A DNA stretch of 64,000 bases from Pseudaminobacter salicylatoxidans (GTDB lineage: Bacteria; Pseudomonadota; Alphaproteobacteria; Rhizobiales; Rhizobiaceae), in contig NZ_QGGG01000006.1 in assembly GCF_003148475.1 (NCBI RefSeq), positions 62,001-126,000 on the forward strand, in the 5' to 3' direction. The notes beneath the pieces are model-generated. The model made no database searches, was not told where the DNA came from, and was given only the letters and a program-made list of their open reading frames with translations. Numbering within the stretch: the stretch's first letter is position 1; each line of letters opens with the position of its first letter. The position numbers and the translations under genes were made by a program. Of the stretch, positions 1-8,096 are shown piece by piece.

Positions 1-129
1 CCGCTTGCCGCCGGGACGCTGCCGTTGCAATGCGTCGCGGCTGCCGATGCCTGGCTGACTGTCGGGGCCAACAGCGAAGGATTTGCGGCCGGCGCGGAAG
101 TTTCCGCGTTTGCGCTGCGCAATGGGTGA
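1..129 (+). CDS. MoeA-like molybdopterin molybdotransferase, C-terminal end only (partial)
   Basis: The reading frame is open from the first base to a TGA at 127-129 and gives 42 residues. They resemble the last beta-rich domain (domain IV) of MoeA-type enzymes, with an Ala-Asp-Ala-Trp stretch, then Glu-Gly-Phe and a short hydrophobic end. MoeA inserts molybdate into molybdopterin. The next gene starts 4 bases after this stop, so the two are almost certainly one operon. Tandem MoeA paralogues, the second carrying a PBP-like domain, are known. The body of the gene lies outside the window, so the call depends on this tail and on context. Confidence 0.55.
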   Translation, partial: PLAAGTLPLQCVAAADAWLTVGANSEGFAAGAEVSAFALRNG

Positions 130-133
130 ATGA

Positions 134-2089
134 ATGAACAATGCTTCTCCCCGCCCGGATGCCGCGACGGTCGCGGGCATCGAGCAGGAACAGTTTCTGG
201 CGATCCTGTCGCGAGAGGAGGCACTGGCGCGCTTCGAGGCGGCGCTGTTTCCGCGCCCCATCGCTCTTGATGAACGGTTGCTGGGCGAAGCGCTCGGATC
301 GGCGCTCGGCGCGGATGTGGTCGCACCTATCGACGTGCCGCCCTTCGACCGCGCCAATGTCGACGGTTTTGCCGTTCGCTCGGCCGATCTTGCCCAGGCC
401 GGCGAGGCGCACGCCGCCCTCCTCGCCCTCAATGACGAACGCATCGCCTGCGGCACGCTGCCCGGCCTTGCCGTGTCGCCGGGCACCGCCACGCCGATCT
501 CCACCGGCGGCCCGATCCCGCGCGGCGCCGACGCGGTGATCATGGTCGAGCACACCGAGCCGGCGGGCGAGGGCATCGAGGTTCGCCGCGCCGCGGGGCC
601 CGGCCAGTTCATTTCCTATGCCGGTTCCGACATGGCGCGCGGCGAAACCCTGCTGCGGGCCGGAACCGTCATTGGCGCGCGTGAGGTGGGCATGCTCGCC
701 GCTTGCGGCATTGCCGTCGTGACGGTGGCGCGCAAGCCGAGGGTGGCGGTGCTGTCCACCGGCGACGAACTGGTTCAGCCCGGCGCGCCGCTGCCGCCGG
801 CCGGCATCTACGACACCAACGGCGCCATCGTTTCGGCGGCCATTGCTGAAAATGGCGGCGAGCCTGTCTTTCTGGGCGCCTTCCCGGACGACGAAGCGAA
901 GCTGGAAGCGGCGATGCGCGCCGCCCTTGCGCAACACGACATGCTGATCCTGTCGGGCGGCACCTCGAAGGGGGCGGGCGACGTTACCCACCGCATCATC
1001 GCGCGGCTGGGCAAGCCCGGCATCGTGGCGCATGGCGTGGCGCTGAAACCCGGCAAGCCGCTGTGTCTGGCGGTCTGCGACGGCAAGCCGGTGGTCATCC
1101 TGCCGGGGTTCCCCACCTCGGCAATGTTCACCTTCCACGACATGATCGTGCCGGTGCTGCGCCGCATGGCGGGTTTGCCGCCGCGCACCGATGCCCATGT
1201 CGCGGCAACCGTGCCGTTGCGTGTGCCCTCCGAGCTTGGCCGCACGGAATTCGTCATGGTCTCGCTGGTCGAGGGGCGGGAAGGGCTGGTCGCCTATCCC
1301 ACGGGGAAAGGCTCCGGCGCGATAACGTCCTTCACGCAGGCCGACGGTTTCGTCCGCATCGAGGCGCTGGCCGACCACCTGCCGGCGGGCACGCAAGTCG
1401 AGGTCACGCTGTTTACCCCGCAGGTTCATGTGCCCGACCTCGTCATCATCGGCAGCCATTGCACCGGGCTAGACCGTGTGCTGGCGCCATTGGCGCGTCA
1501 GGGTCTCTCGCTGCGTTCGCTGTCTGTCGGCAGCCTTGGCGGTCTGGCGGCCGCGCGGCGCGGCGAATGCGACCTCGCGCCCATCCACCTGTTTGACGAC
1601 AAGACGCGGAGCTACAACGAGCCTTTCCTGTCGCCGGACCTCGAACTGGTGCCGGGCTGGCGACGCATGCAGGGTTTTGTCTATCGCAAGGGCGACGCGC
1701 GCTTCGAGGGTCTGTCGGCGCAGGCCGCCGTTGAGGCAGCACTTGCCGATCCCGCCTGCCTGATGGTCAACCGCAATCAGGGTGCGGGCACGCGCATTCT
1801 CATCGATGCGCTGCTCGCCGGCGCACGGCCAGACGGCTACTGGAACCAGCCGAAATCGCACAACGCCGTGGCGGCCGCCGTGTCGCAGGGCCGGGCGGAT
1901 TGGGGCGTCACCATCGCGCCTGTGGCAGATGCGGCTGGGCTGGGCTTCATCGCGCTCACCGAGGAGCACTACGACTTCGCGCTTGTGTCGGCGCGGCGCG
2001 AGCGTCCGGCCGTGGAAGCTTTCTTGTCGGCGCTTCGCTCGCCGGAGGTGCGGCAGGCGCTGGAGGAAGCGGGTTTTCGGCCGGCATAG
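134..2089 (+). CDS. MoeA molybdotransferase fused to a PBP-like (substrate-binding) domain
   Basis: This 651-residue protein has two parts. Residues about 25-430 are a complete MoeA module: FDRANVDGFA near 75, STGDELV near 207, the SGGTSKGAGD loop near 273 and LPGFPTSAMF near 322. Residues about 433-645 match the PBP-like domain found on some MoeA and ModE-type proteins, which resembles periplasmic molybdate- or LysR-ligand-binding domains. It contains GSHCTGLD near 440. MoeA adenylyl-molybdopterin chemistry is cytoplasmic; the fused domain may sense or hold an oxyanion or cofactor ligand, which is inference. The ATG at 134 follows the upstream stop by 4 bases, implying translational coupling. 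The convergent mobA gene begins beyond a repeat-bearing gap. Confidence 0.85.
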   Translation: MNNASPRPDAATVAGIEQEQFLAILSREEALARFEAALFPRPIALDERLLGEALGSALGADVVAPIDVPPFDRANVDGFAVRSADLAQAGEAHAALLALNDERIACGTLPGLAVSPGTATPISTGGPIPRGADAVIMVEHTEPAGEGIEVRRAAGPGQFISYAGSDMARGETLLRAGTVIGAREVGMLAACGIAVVTVARKPRVAVLSTGDELVQPGAPLPPAGIYDTNGAIVSAAIAENGGEPVFLGAFPDDEAKLEAAMRAALAQHDMLILSGGTSKGAGDVTHRIIARLGKPGIVAHGVALKPGKPLCLAVCDGKPVVILPGFPTSAMFTFHDMIVPVLRRMAGLPPRTDAHVAATVPLRVPSELGRTEFVMVSLVEGREGLVAYPTGKGSGAITSFTQADGFVRIEALADHLPAGTQVEVTLFTPQVHVPDLVIIGSHCTGLDRVLAPLARQGLSLRSLSVGSLGGLAAARRGECDLAPIHLFDDKTRSYNEPFLSPDLELVPGWRRMQGFVYRKGDARFEGLSAQAAVEAALADPACLMVNRNQGAGTRILIDALLAGARPDGYWNQPKSHNAVAAAVSQGRADWGVTIAPVADAAGLGFIALTEEHYDFALVSARRERPAVEAFLSALRSPEVRQALEEAGFRPA

Positions 2090-2164
2090 TTGTCGCAAGC
2101 CAGTTCAGTATTGCGTTCTTTCACGCCCCTCAGCCGGCCGCAACCCTGACACTTTCCTTGCAAC

Positions 2165-2262
2165 GCGGAGATTGGCGAAAGCCGCAGTGACATCCAATCT
2201 CTCCCGTCCCAATGGGGGGAGATGCCCGGAAGGGCAGAGGGGGCAACGGAGGGCGATCATCC
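2165..2262. repeat. Palindromic intergenic repeat (rhizobial type), copy 1
   Basis: Two adjacent inverted repeats fill the gap between convergent genes. GAGATTGG at 2168-2175 pairs with CCAATCTC at 2194-2201, and CTCTCCC pairs with GGGGGGAGA around 2199-2222. They are followed by the block GGCAGAGGGGGCAACGGAGG. Nearly the same block recurs at about 25750-25775 inside the phn operon, which suggests a dispersed repeat family of the kind common between genes in Mesorhizobium relatives. It could also act as a bidirectional terminator, but no T-run is present. Confidence 0.6.
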
Positions 2263-2277
2263 TGCCAGATTCGCCAA

Positions 2278-2910
2278 CTACCCCGCCAGCGTGGCCAGCT
2301 TCTCCGCCTCGGCCAGATCTTCCACCGTATTGGCGTTGAAGAACGGATCCACCGGTTCGGCCGGCCACGACACGGTGGCGAGCGGATAGCGCGCGGTCCA
2401 GCGGTCAATCTTGCGGATGTCTTCCTTGACCAGTGCGTGGCGCAGTTCCTCGCGCAACGCCACGCTCCACAGGCCGATCACCGGATGCGACTGGCCGCCG
2501 GAGGCCGCCACCGCCAGCTTGGCGCCTTGCGCTGCGCGTGCTTCATGCAGGCGCGCCAGCAGATCGCGGGGCAGGAAGGGACAGTCGCCTGCAACGCTTG
2601 CCACCCATCGCACGCCGGGCCGGTTGTGCGCCGTCCAGTCGAGCGCCGCCAGCACGCCGGCCAGCGGTCCGGGAAAATCGGCCACGCTGTCGGCCACCAC
2701 CGGCAGGCCGAAGGCGGAAAAGCGCGCGGGGTCGCCATTGGCATTCAGGATCACGCCATCGCATTGCGGCGCAAAACGCGCGATGACATGGTCGAGAATG
2801 GGTCGCCCGCCGATGGCGCGCATCGGCTTGTCGCCACCGCCCATGCGCCGCGCCAGCCCGCCGGCAAGGATCACGCCTATCGTCGTCGTGGCGTGCGTTT
2901 CGTCAGTCAT
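2278..2910 (-). CDS. mobA: Molybdenum cofactor guanylyltransferase MobA
   Basis: MobA transfers GMP from GTP to molybdopterin to make the guanine dinucleotide cofactor used by DMSO-reductase-family enzymes such as formate dehydrogenase. The 210-residue length is normal. The N-terminal nucleotide-binding motif [19 protein letters not shown] lies at about 13-31, and the Mg/GTP site [12 protein letters not shown] is near 97. The start overlaps the end of fdhD by 8 bases, so the two are co-transcribed on the minus strand as fdhD-mobA. This fits maturation of a formate dehydrogenase whose structural genes are not in the window. Confidence 0.93.
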   Translation of the reverse strand: MTDETHATTTIGVILAGGLARRMGGGDKPMRAIGGRPILDHVIARFAPQCDGVILNANGDPARFSAFGLPVVADSVADFPGPLAGVLAALDWTAHNRPGVRWVASVAGDCPFLPRDLLARLHEARAAQGAKLAVAASGGQSHPVIGLWSVALREELRHALVKEDIRKIDRWTARYPLATVSWPAEPVDPFFNANTVEDLAEAEKLATLAG

Positions 2911-3793
2911 CGTCGGCGCCTTTGCGTCTGTGGCGTGCTGCTTCCTCCTCGACGGAAGCGGGGTCCTGGTCGAACACGATGCGCTCCTCGCCCGAAAGCG
3001 CGACGAAGCGCTTGCCGCGTGCGCGGCCTACCAGCGTCAGCCCCGCCTGCCGGGCAAGCGAGACGCCCCAGGCGGTGAAGCCGGAGCGCGAGACGAGGAT
3101 GGGTATGCCCATGCGAACGGTCTTGATCGTCATTTCCGAGGTCAGCCGTCCGGTCGTGTAGAGGACTTTATCGGCCGGGTCGATCCTGTTGCGGTACATC
3201 CAGCCGGCCAGCTTGTCGACGGCGTTGTGACGGCCGACATCTTCCATGTAGCAGATCGGCCGGCCCTCCTGGCACAGCACGCAGCCGTGGATCGCGCCGG
3301 CTTCGAGGTAGAGCGAGGGCATGGTGTTGATGCTCTTCGTCATTGCGTAGAGCCAGGAGGTGCGCAGCTCCGCATTGGGCAGGTCGATCTCCTCCAGCGC
3401 TTCCATCAGGTCGCCGAAGGCCGTGCCCTGGGCGCAGCCGGAAGTCAGCGTCCGCTTCTTCAGCTTGTGCTCGTAATTGGTGTGCCGCTCGGTGCGCACC
3501 ACGGCCACCTGCAGGTCGTCGTCGTAATCGACGCCCGTCACCACATCGTCGGGCTTCAGCATGTTCTGGTTGAGCAGATAGCCGATGGCCAGATATTCCG
3601 GATAATCGTTGATCGTCATCATGGTGACGATCTCCTGCGCGTTGAGATAGAGCGTCAGGGCGCGTTCCACCGGCACGCGGATTTCCACCACGGCGCCGGT
3701 ATGGTCGACGCCGGTGACGCGTTCTGTCAGGCGTGGATCATGCGGCTCTGGCATGATGATGGCCGGATCTTGCTTTGCGCGGATGTCTTGCAT
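2903..3793 (-). CDS. fdhD: Formate dehydrogenase accessory sulfurtransferase FdhD (variant cysteine pattern)
   Basis: FdhD passes sulfur from IscS to the bis-MGD cofactor of formate dehydrogenases. The 296 residues include the conserved late block [17 protein letters not shown] (about 182-198). The classical cysteine loop is altered. At the position of the usual CxxC loop only Cys120 is seen (SGCAQGTAF), while GCVLC supplies Cys171 and Cys174, with Cys181 close by. This looks like a recognised subgroup of the family rather than a broken gene, because the reading frame and the other conserved blocks are intact. It is the first gene of fdhD-mobA, and the promoter must lie in 3794-3941, shared with the divergent glp gene. 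Confidence 0.9.
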   Translation of the reverse strand: MQDIRAKQDPAIIMPEPHDPRLTERVTGVDHTGAVVEIRVPVERALTLYLNAQEIVTMMTINDYPEYLAIGYLLNQNMLKPDDVVTGVDYDDDLQVAVVRTERHTNYEHKLKKRTLTSGCAQGTAFGDLMEALEEIDLPNAELRTSWLYAMTKSINTMPSLYLEAGAIHGCVLCQEGRPICYMEDVGRHNAVDKLAGWMYRNRIDPADKVLYTTGRLTSEMTIKTVRMGIPILVSRSGFTAWGVSLARQAGLTLVGRARGKRFVALSGEERIVFDQDPASVEEEAARHRRKGADDD

Positions 3794-3941
3794 GGAACCT
3801 CGCGGGAGGTGGAACTGTCGCTTGACCCCCAGTCTATAGCCTGTTCAGATTTAGGCCAGACTCCAGATCGCGTGGAGAGTCACGAACTTCACGCGACTGA
3901 CATGCCGGCATTCCCGCCCGGCGCTGCCCGGAGGGAGGATC

Positions 3942-5198
3942 ATGGCGCAGCTTTCCGACGATTGTTTCGCCTTTGGCGGGCCGCTGATGACGGTGGACGA
4001 GGCCGCCGGCCTGATCGCGTCGCGGCTGGTGCCTGTCGATGAATTCGAGACGGTGCCGCTCGACGAGGCGGACGGGCGCGTGCTGGCGCGGGATGTCAGC
4101 GCGCCCCTGCCGTTGCCGCCCTTCACCAATTCGGCCGTGGACGGCTATGCCGTGCGCGGCGCGGATGTGCCGGTCGAGGCCGAAAAGGTGCTGCCTGTCG
4201 CGGGGCGCGTGCAGGCCGGCGCGCAGGCGCAGGCAAAGGTGCTGGCGGGGCAGGCAGTGCGCGTCTTCACCGGTGCGCCGATGCCTGAGGACGTGGATAC
4301 CGTCTTCATGCAGGAGGATGTGCGCCTCGACGACAGCGGCCGGGTGGTCCTGCCGGCCGGGCTGAAGCCCGGCGCCAATGTGCGGCCGGCGGGCGAGGAC
4401 ATCGCCGCCGGCGCCGTGGCGCTGAAGGCGGGGCAGATCCTGAGGCCGCAGGATGTGGCGCTGATCGCGGCGTTCGGGCTGGCCGAGGTCACGGTGCGAA
4501 GGCGCATCAGGGTCGCGGTGTTTTCCACCGGCAACGAGATCGTTGCGCCGGGGGCCGCGCGCGGCTCGGCTCAGCTTTTCGATTCCAACCGCTTCATGCT
4601 CAAGGCCATGCTGGCGCGGCTGGGCTGCGTCGTCACCGATCTCGGCATCCTGCCCGACGACAGCGAACGCATGGCGCCGATGCTGGCCGATACGGCCGCC
4701 TCGCACGATCTGATCCTCACCTCGGGCGGCGTTTCGACGGGTGAGGCCGATTATGTGCGCGCAAGCGTCGAGCGCGTCGGCACGCTGGTGCTCTGGCGGG
4801 TCGGCATCAAGCCCGGCCGGCCGGTCGCCATGGGCGTGATTCGCGGCGCGGCCTTCATGGGCCTGCCCGGCAACCCGGTCGCGAGCTTCGTGACCTTTGC
4901 CCGCATCGTGCGCCCGGCCGTGCGCCTGCTGGCCGGCGCGCAGCCGGAAGCGCTACCGGGCATTCCCATGCGCGCCGCCTTTGCCTACCGCAAGAAAGAG
5001 GGCCGCCGCGAATATGTGCGCGCCAGCCTGCGCAAGGGCGCCGACGGGGTCTGGGAGGCGACGAAATTCCCGCGCGAGGGGGCGGGGCTGTTGTCGTCGC
5101 TGGTCGATACGGACGGATTGGTGGAACTGGAAGAGGACATAACCGGCGTGCAGCCGGGAGACACGGTTCGCTTCCTGCCCTATTCGACCCTGCTGTGA
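3942..5198 (+). CDS. glp: Gephyrin-like molybdotransferase Glp (MoeA family)
   Basis: This 418-residue MoeA-family enzyme is the third such sequence in the first 5.2 kb. Visible motifs are FTNSAVDGYA near 61, FSTGNEIV near 192, SGGVSTGEADY near 259 and LPGNPVASFVTF near 306. The beta-rich domain IV ends at VRFLPYSTLL. Unlike the gene at 134 it has no PBP-like extension, so it is the best candidate for the housekeeping molybdate-insertion enzyme. A strong purine-rich ribosome site (GGAGGGAGGA) lies 5-15 bases before the ATG. It is divergent from fdhD-mobA, which places the three cofactor genes under one intergenic control region. Confidence 0.92.
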   Translation: MAQLSDDCFAFGGPLMTVDEAAGLIASRLVPVDEFETVPLDEADGRVLARDVSAPLPLPPFTNSAVDGYAVRGADVPVEAEKVLPVAGRVQAGAQAQAKVLAGQAVRVFTGAPMPEDVDTVFMQEDVRLDDSGRVVLPAGLKPGANVRPAGEDIAAGAVALKAGQILRPQDVALIAAFGLAEVTVRRRIRVAVFSTGNEIVAPGAARGSAQLFDSNRFMLKAMLARLGCVVTDLGILPDDSERMAPMLADTAASHDLILTSGGVSTGEADYVRASVERVGTLVLWRVGIKPGRPVAMGVIRGAAFMGLPGNPVASFVTFARIVRPAVRLLAGAQPEALPGIPMRAAFAYRKKEGRREYVRASLRKGADGVWEATKFPREGAGLLSSLVDTDGLVELEEDITGVQPGDTVRFLPYSTLL

Positions 5199-5208
5199 GG
5201 CACGACAG

Positions 5209-6126
5209 TCACCCCTGCTGACGCGCTTTGACGGTCGTTGGAAATCTCCAGCCCAGATTGACGCCCACGCCGGCGAGCAGGATGAGCGCAAGACCCGCCG
5301 CCTGCAACAGCGTTATGGCGCGGCCGAAGACGACGAAGTCGCTCAGCAGGGCCGTTGCCGGGTTGAGGAAGGCAAGCACGGCAATCGCGGTTGTCGGCAG
5401 GCGCGGATAGGAGGCATAGAACAGCACATAGACGATGCCTGTATGAATAACGCCGATGCCGGCAAGCCACAGCCATGCAGGTTCGCTGGTGTCCGGGACG
5501 GCTGCGGTCTGCACAAAGGGCAGGAACAGCACCGCGCCGATGAGGCAGTGCAGGACGCTCAGCGCTTCCGGCCGCGTGGTGCCCAGCATGCGCACGGTGA
5601 GCGTCGATGCGGCGTAAAGCATGGAGGCAAGCAGGGCATAGATCATGCCGAGGGTGAAATCGTGATCGGCGCTCAATGCGCCCACTTTCGGTCCCACCAC
5701 CAGCAACAGCCCGGCAAAAGCCGTCGCGATCCAGAGATATTTGGACCGCGTGATGACTTCTCCCAGCAGGAAACCTCCCGCCAGAACGATCCAGAACGGC
5801 TGGAGATGGTAGATGATGGTGGCGAAGCCGATCGAGGTCAGGCGGAACGCCTCGAAGATGGCAAGCCAGTTGAGGACGAGGAACACGCCGCTGAGGGTGC
5901 CCAGCAGCAACCCCCGCCTGTCGAATGCGATGAGCTCGCGCCCGCGCCCGATGAACATGCACCAGGCGACGAGCGAGGTGGCCCCGAGGACGCAGCGGAA
6001 GAAAACGATATTGGCCGTCGGCTGCCCGGATTGAAGCGCAAAGACGCCCACCGTGCCGGAGATCGCCATGCCGATGGCAAGTTCAATGGCAGGCCTGAGG
6101 TCGTCGCCGGCGCGGGGGGAAGACAT
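5209..6126 (-). CDS. DMT superfamily permease, EamA family
   Basis: This is an inner-membrane protein of about 305 residues with ten predicted hydrophobic segments arranged as two EamA repeats, the usual drug/metabolite transporter architecture. The repeat starts are visible as AIELAIGMAISGTVGVFALQ and, in the second half, LGMIYALLASMLYAASTLTV. I chose the ATG at 6126. A GTG 63 bases upstream is in frame but would add a polar, arginine-rich leader that the family lacks. The substrate cannot be told from sequence. It is convergent with glp and has no partner genes. Confidence 0.85.
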   Translation of the reverse strand: MSSPRAGDDLRPAIELAIGMAISGTVGVFALQSGQPTANIVFFRCVLGATSLVAWCMFIGRGRELIAFDRRGLLLGTLSGVFLVLNWLAIFEAFRLTSIGFATIIYHLQPFWIVLAGGFLLGEVITRSKYLWIATAFAGLLLVVGPKVGALSADHDFTLGMIYALLASMLYAASTLTVRMLGTTRPEALSVLHCLIGAVLFLPFVQTAAVPDTSEPAWLWLAGIGVIHTGIVYVLFYASYPRLPTTAIAVLAFLNPATALLSDFVVFGRAITLLQAAGLALILLAGVGVNLGWRFPTTVKARQQG

Positions 6127-6247
6127 GGGGGCAATCTCCGGATTGATCGCCGCCTGTCTGGCAGGTCCGCGCAGGCGCGTAAATGCCACAGGCCCGCTGG
6201 CATGGCCTATTTGTCATTTGGCTCAAGAGCCGCCCTGCCAGTGGAGG

Positions 6248-6697
6248 CTACTTGATCACCAGAACCGGCACCTTGCTGTGTGTCACCACTTCCAGTGTCT
6301 GGCTGCCGAGAAGCATGCGGTTCAGGCCGCGCCTTCCGTGCGAGGCCATGACGATGAGGTCACAGCCCTTGGCCTCGGCGGTGGCGAGGATGGCTTCGGC
6401 CGGCGTGCTGTCGTCGGCATGGAGCGTCTGGGTCTGCACGCCAAGTCTGGCGGCGGCTTCACTTGCCGCAGCCAGCACCTTTTCGGCGAATTCCTTGCTG
6501 GCCTCGTTGTAGCTGTCGATATCGGCCGGGCTGCCCACCCACGCGAAATTGCCGGCCATGCCATAGACCGGGAACGGCTCGGTCACGGTCAGCACGGACA
6601 CCTTGGCGTCCAGCGCCTTGGCCAGCGAAAGCCCGTGGTCGAGGCCCTTCTGCGCCAGTTCGGAACCATCGGTGGCGATGAGGATATGCTGGTACAT
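6248..6697 (-). CDS. Universal stress protein, UspA family
   Basis: This is a single UspA domain of 149 residues. It opens with ILIATDGSELAQKGLDHGL and ends with the ATP-loop block ASHGRRGLNRMLLGS followed by VPVLVIK. Two of the three loop glycines and the terminal Gly-Ser are present; the first loop Gly is Ala, so nucleotide binding is likely but not certain. The ribosome site AAAGGA precedes the ATG. A perfect FNR/FixK half-site pair (TTGAT-N4-ATCAA) sits at 6751-6764, about 54 bases upstream. Induction at low oxygen is therefore likely, as is known for several Usp proteins in alphaproteobacteria. Confidence 0.92.
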   Translation of the reverse strand: MYQHILIATDGSELAQKGLDHGLSLAKALDAKVSVLTVTEPFPVYGMAGNFAWVGSPADIDSYNEASKEFAEKVLAAASEAAARLGVQTQTLHADDSTPAEAILATAEAKGCDLIVMASHGRRGLNRMLLGSQTLEVVTHSKVPVLVIK

Positions 6698-6750
6698 TCC
6701 CGTATCCTTTCGTTGTCGCGTTTATGATCGCACGGCCGGTGCGCCAGTCC

Positions 6751-6764
6751 TTGATATGGATCAA
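6751..6764 (-). promoter_or_regulatory. FNR/FixK-type binding site upstream of the universal stress gene
   Basis: The sequence TTGATATGGATCAA is a perfect TTGAT-N4-ATCAA palindrome, the consensus of FNR, FnrN and FixK proteins. Its centre is about 60 bases before the usp ATG. If it sits at -41.5, the usual class II position, transcription would start near 6716. A matching site lies before hemN at 19545. Confidence 0.8.
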
Positions 6765-6968
6765 ACACCCGAAGCGGCACGCTGCCCAGCGCGAAATGTT
6801 GTGCCAGGGCGATGCGCCATCCATACGGGCAATTGGAGTTTCCGGTGCTTAACGGCTGGATCGGGGTTGCGTCCGGGGCGGTGAGATCGGATATGAAGAA
6901 CAGGGTTAACGGAACACGAATCCGGGAAAGCCGCCCGGAAGGACCGGCGGGGACAGCAGCAAGACGGC

Positions 6969-8096
6969 ATGGCGTTTCGGTTTCTTCACACGGCCGACTG
7001 GCAGATCGGCAAGCCCTTCGGCAACGTACCGGGCGATGCCGGCGCGGAGCTGCGCAGCCGTCGCATCGCCACCGTCGGCGAAATCGCCCGCCTGGCCGCC
7101 GAGCGCAATGTCGATGCCGTTGTGGTGGCGGGTGACGCCTTCGACAGCAATGAGGTGCAGGACCGAACCATCCTGCGCACGCTGGATGCGCTGAAATCTT
7201 TTTCCGGCCGCTGGATTTTCCTGCCCGGCAATCACGATGCCGCGCTTGCCCACAGCGTGTGGAGCCGACTGCGCCAGATGGGGCCGGAGGACAACATCGT
7301 CATTGCCGACCGTCCGCAGCCGATCGAAGGCTGGGAGGGCCGCGCCGTCATCCTGCCCGCACCGCTGACGCGCCGTCGCGAATCGCTCGACCAGACCGAA
7401 TGGTTCGACATGGCCGCGACGCCGCAGGGCGCGATCCGCATCGGCCTGGCGCATGGCAGCGTGGCAAACCGCCTGCCCGGTGCGGCCGAGGCCAGCAACG
7501 AGATTCCCGACGACCGCGCCCGCACCGCCGGGCTCGCCTATCTGGCGCTGGGCGACTGGCACGGCTCGCTGCAGATCGCGCAGCGCACATGGTATTCCGG
7601 CACGCCGGAAACCGACCGCCACCGCGCCAATCGGTCCGGCTTCGTGCATATCGTTGAGATCGACGGGCCGGATGCGCCGGAGCGCGTCGAGGTCGTTCCC
7701 ACCAGCCACTACCAATGGCGCCAGCTCGAGGCCGAGATGCTCGACGGCACATGCAATGCCGGGCTCGACGCGCTGGCCGAGCTGGAGGCCGAGGCGGCCC
7801 GCCGCGTCGTTTCGCTGACGCTCAGGGGCGGCATCAGCCTTGCCGAACGCTACCAGCTCGGGATCGAGCTGGAGAAATGGCGCAACCGCTTCCACCACCT
7901 CGACGTCGAGGATGCCGGCCTGTTCGAGGAGCCGACCGACGACGACCTCGATGCGCTGGATTCGTCGGGCTTCGTGCGGCTGGCGGTCGAGCGGCTGAAG
8001 GTGCAGGCAGCTAGCGATGCCGACCCGCAGGCGGCCGCCGCGCGCGTGGCGCTGCGCATGATGTATGTCGACCACATGAATGGCGGACCGAGATGA
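6969..8096 (+). CDS. SbcD/YhaO-like DNA repair metallophosphoesterase
   Basis: This 375-residue calcineurin-type phosphoesterase has its metal-binding signatures in order: LHTADWQIGKPF near 6, VVAGDAFDSNEV near 55, LPGNHDAA near 86, then GLAHGS near 159 and GDWHGS near 195. These are the five phosphoesterase motifs of Mre11/SbcD nucleases. It lies immediately before an SMC-like ATPase and overlaps it by 4 bases, so the two make a nuclease-ATPase complex of the SbcCD/YhaO-YhaN type, acting on DNA ends or hairpins. The C-terminal 130 residues are less conserved and probably hold the ATPase contact. Confidence 0.88.
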   Translation: MAFRFLHTADWQIGKPFGNVPGDAGAELRSRRIATVGEIARLAAERNVDAVVVAGDAFDSNEVQDRTILRTLDALKSFSGRWIFLPGNHDAALAHSVWSRLRQMGPEDNIVIADRPQPIEGWEGRAVILPAPLTRRRESLDQTEWFDMAATPQGAIRIGLAHGSVANRLPGAAEASNEIPDDRARTAGLAYLALGDWHGSLQIAQRTWYSGTPETDRHRANRSGFVHIVEIDGPDAPERVEVVPTSHYQWRQLEAEMLDGTCNAGLDALAELEAEAARRVVSLTLRGGISLAERYQLGIELEKWRNRFHHLDVEDAGLFEEPTDDDLDALDSSGFVRLAVERLKVQAASDADPQAAAARVALRMMYVDHMNGGPR

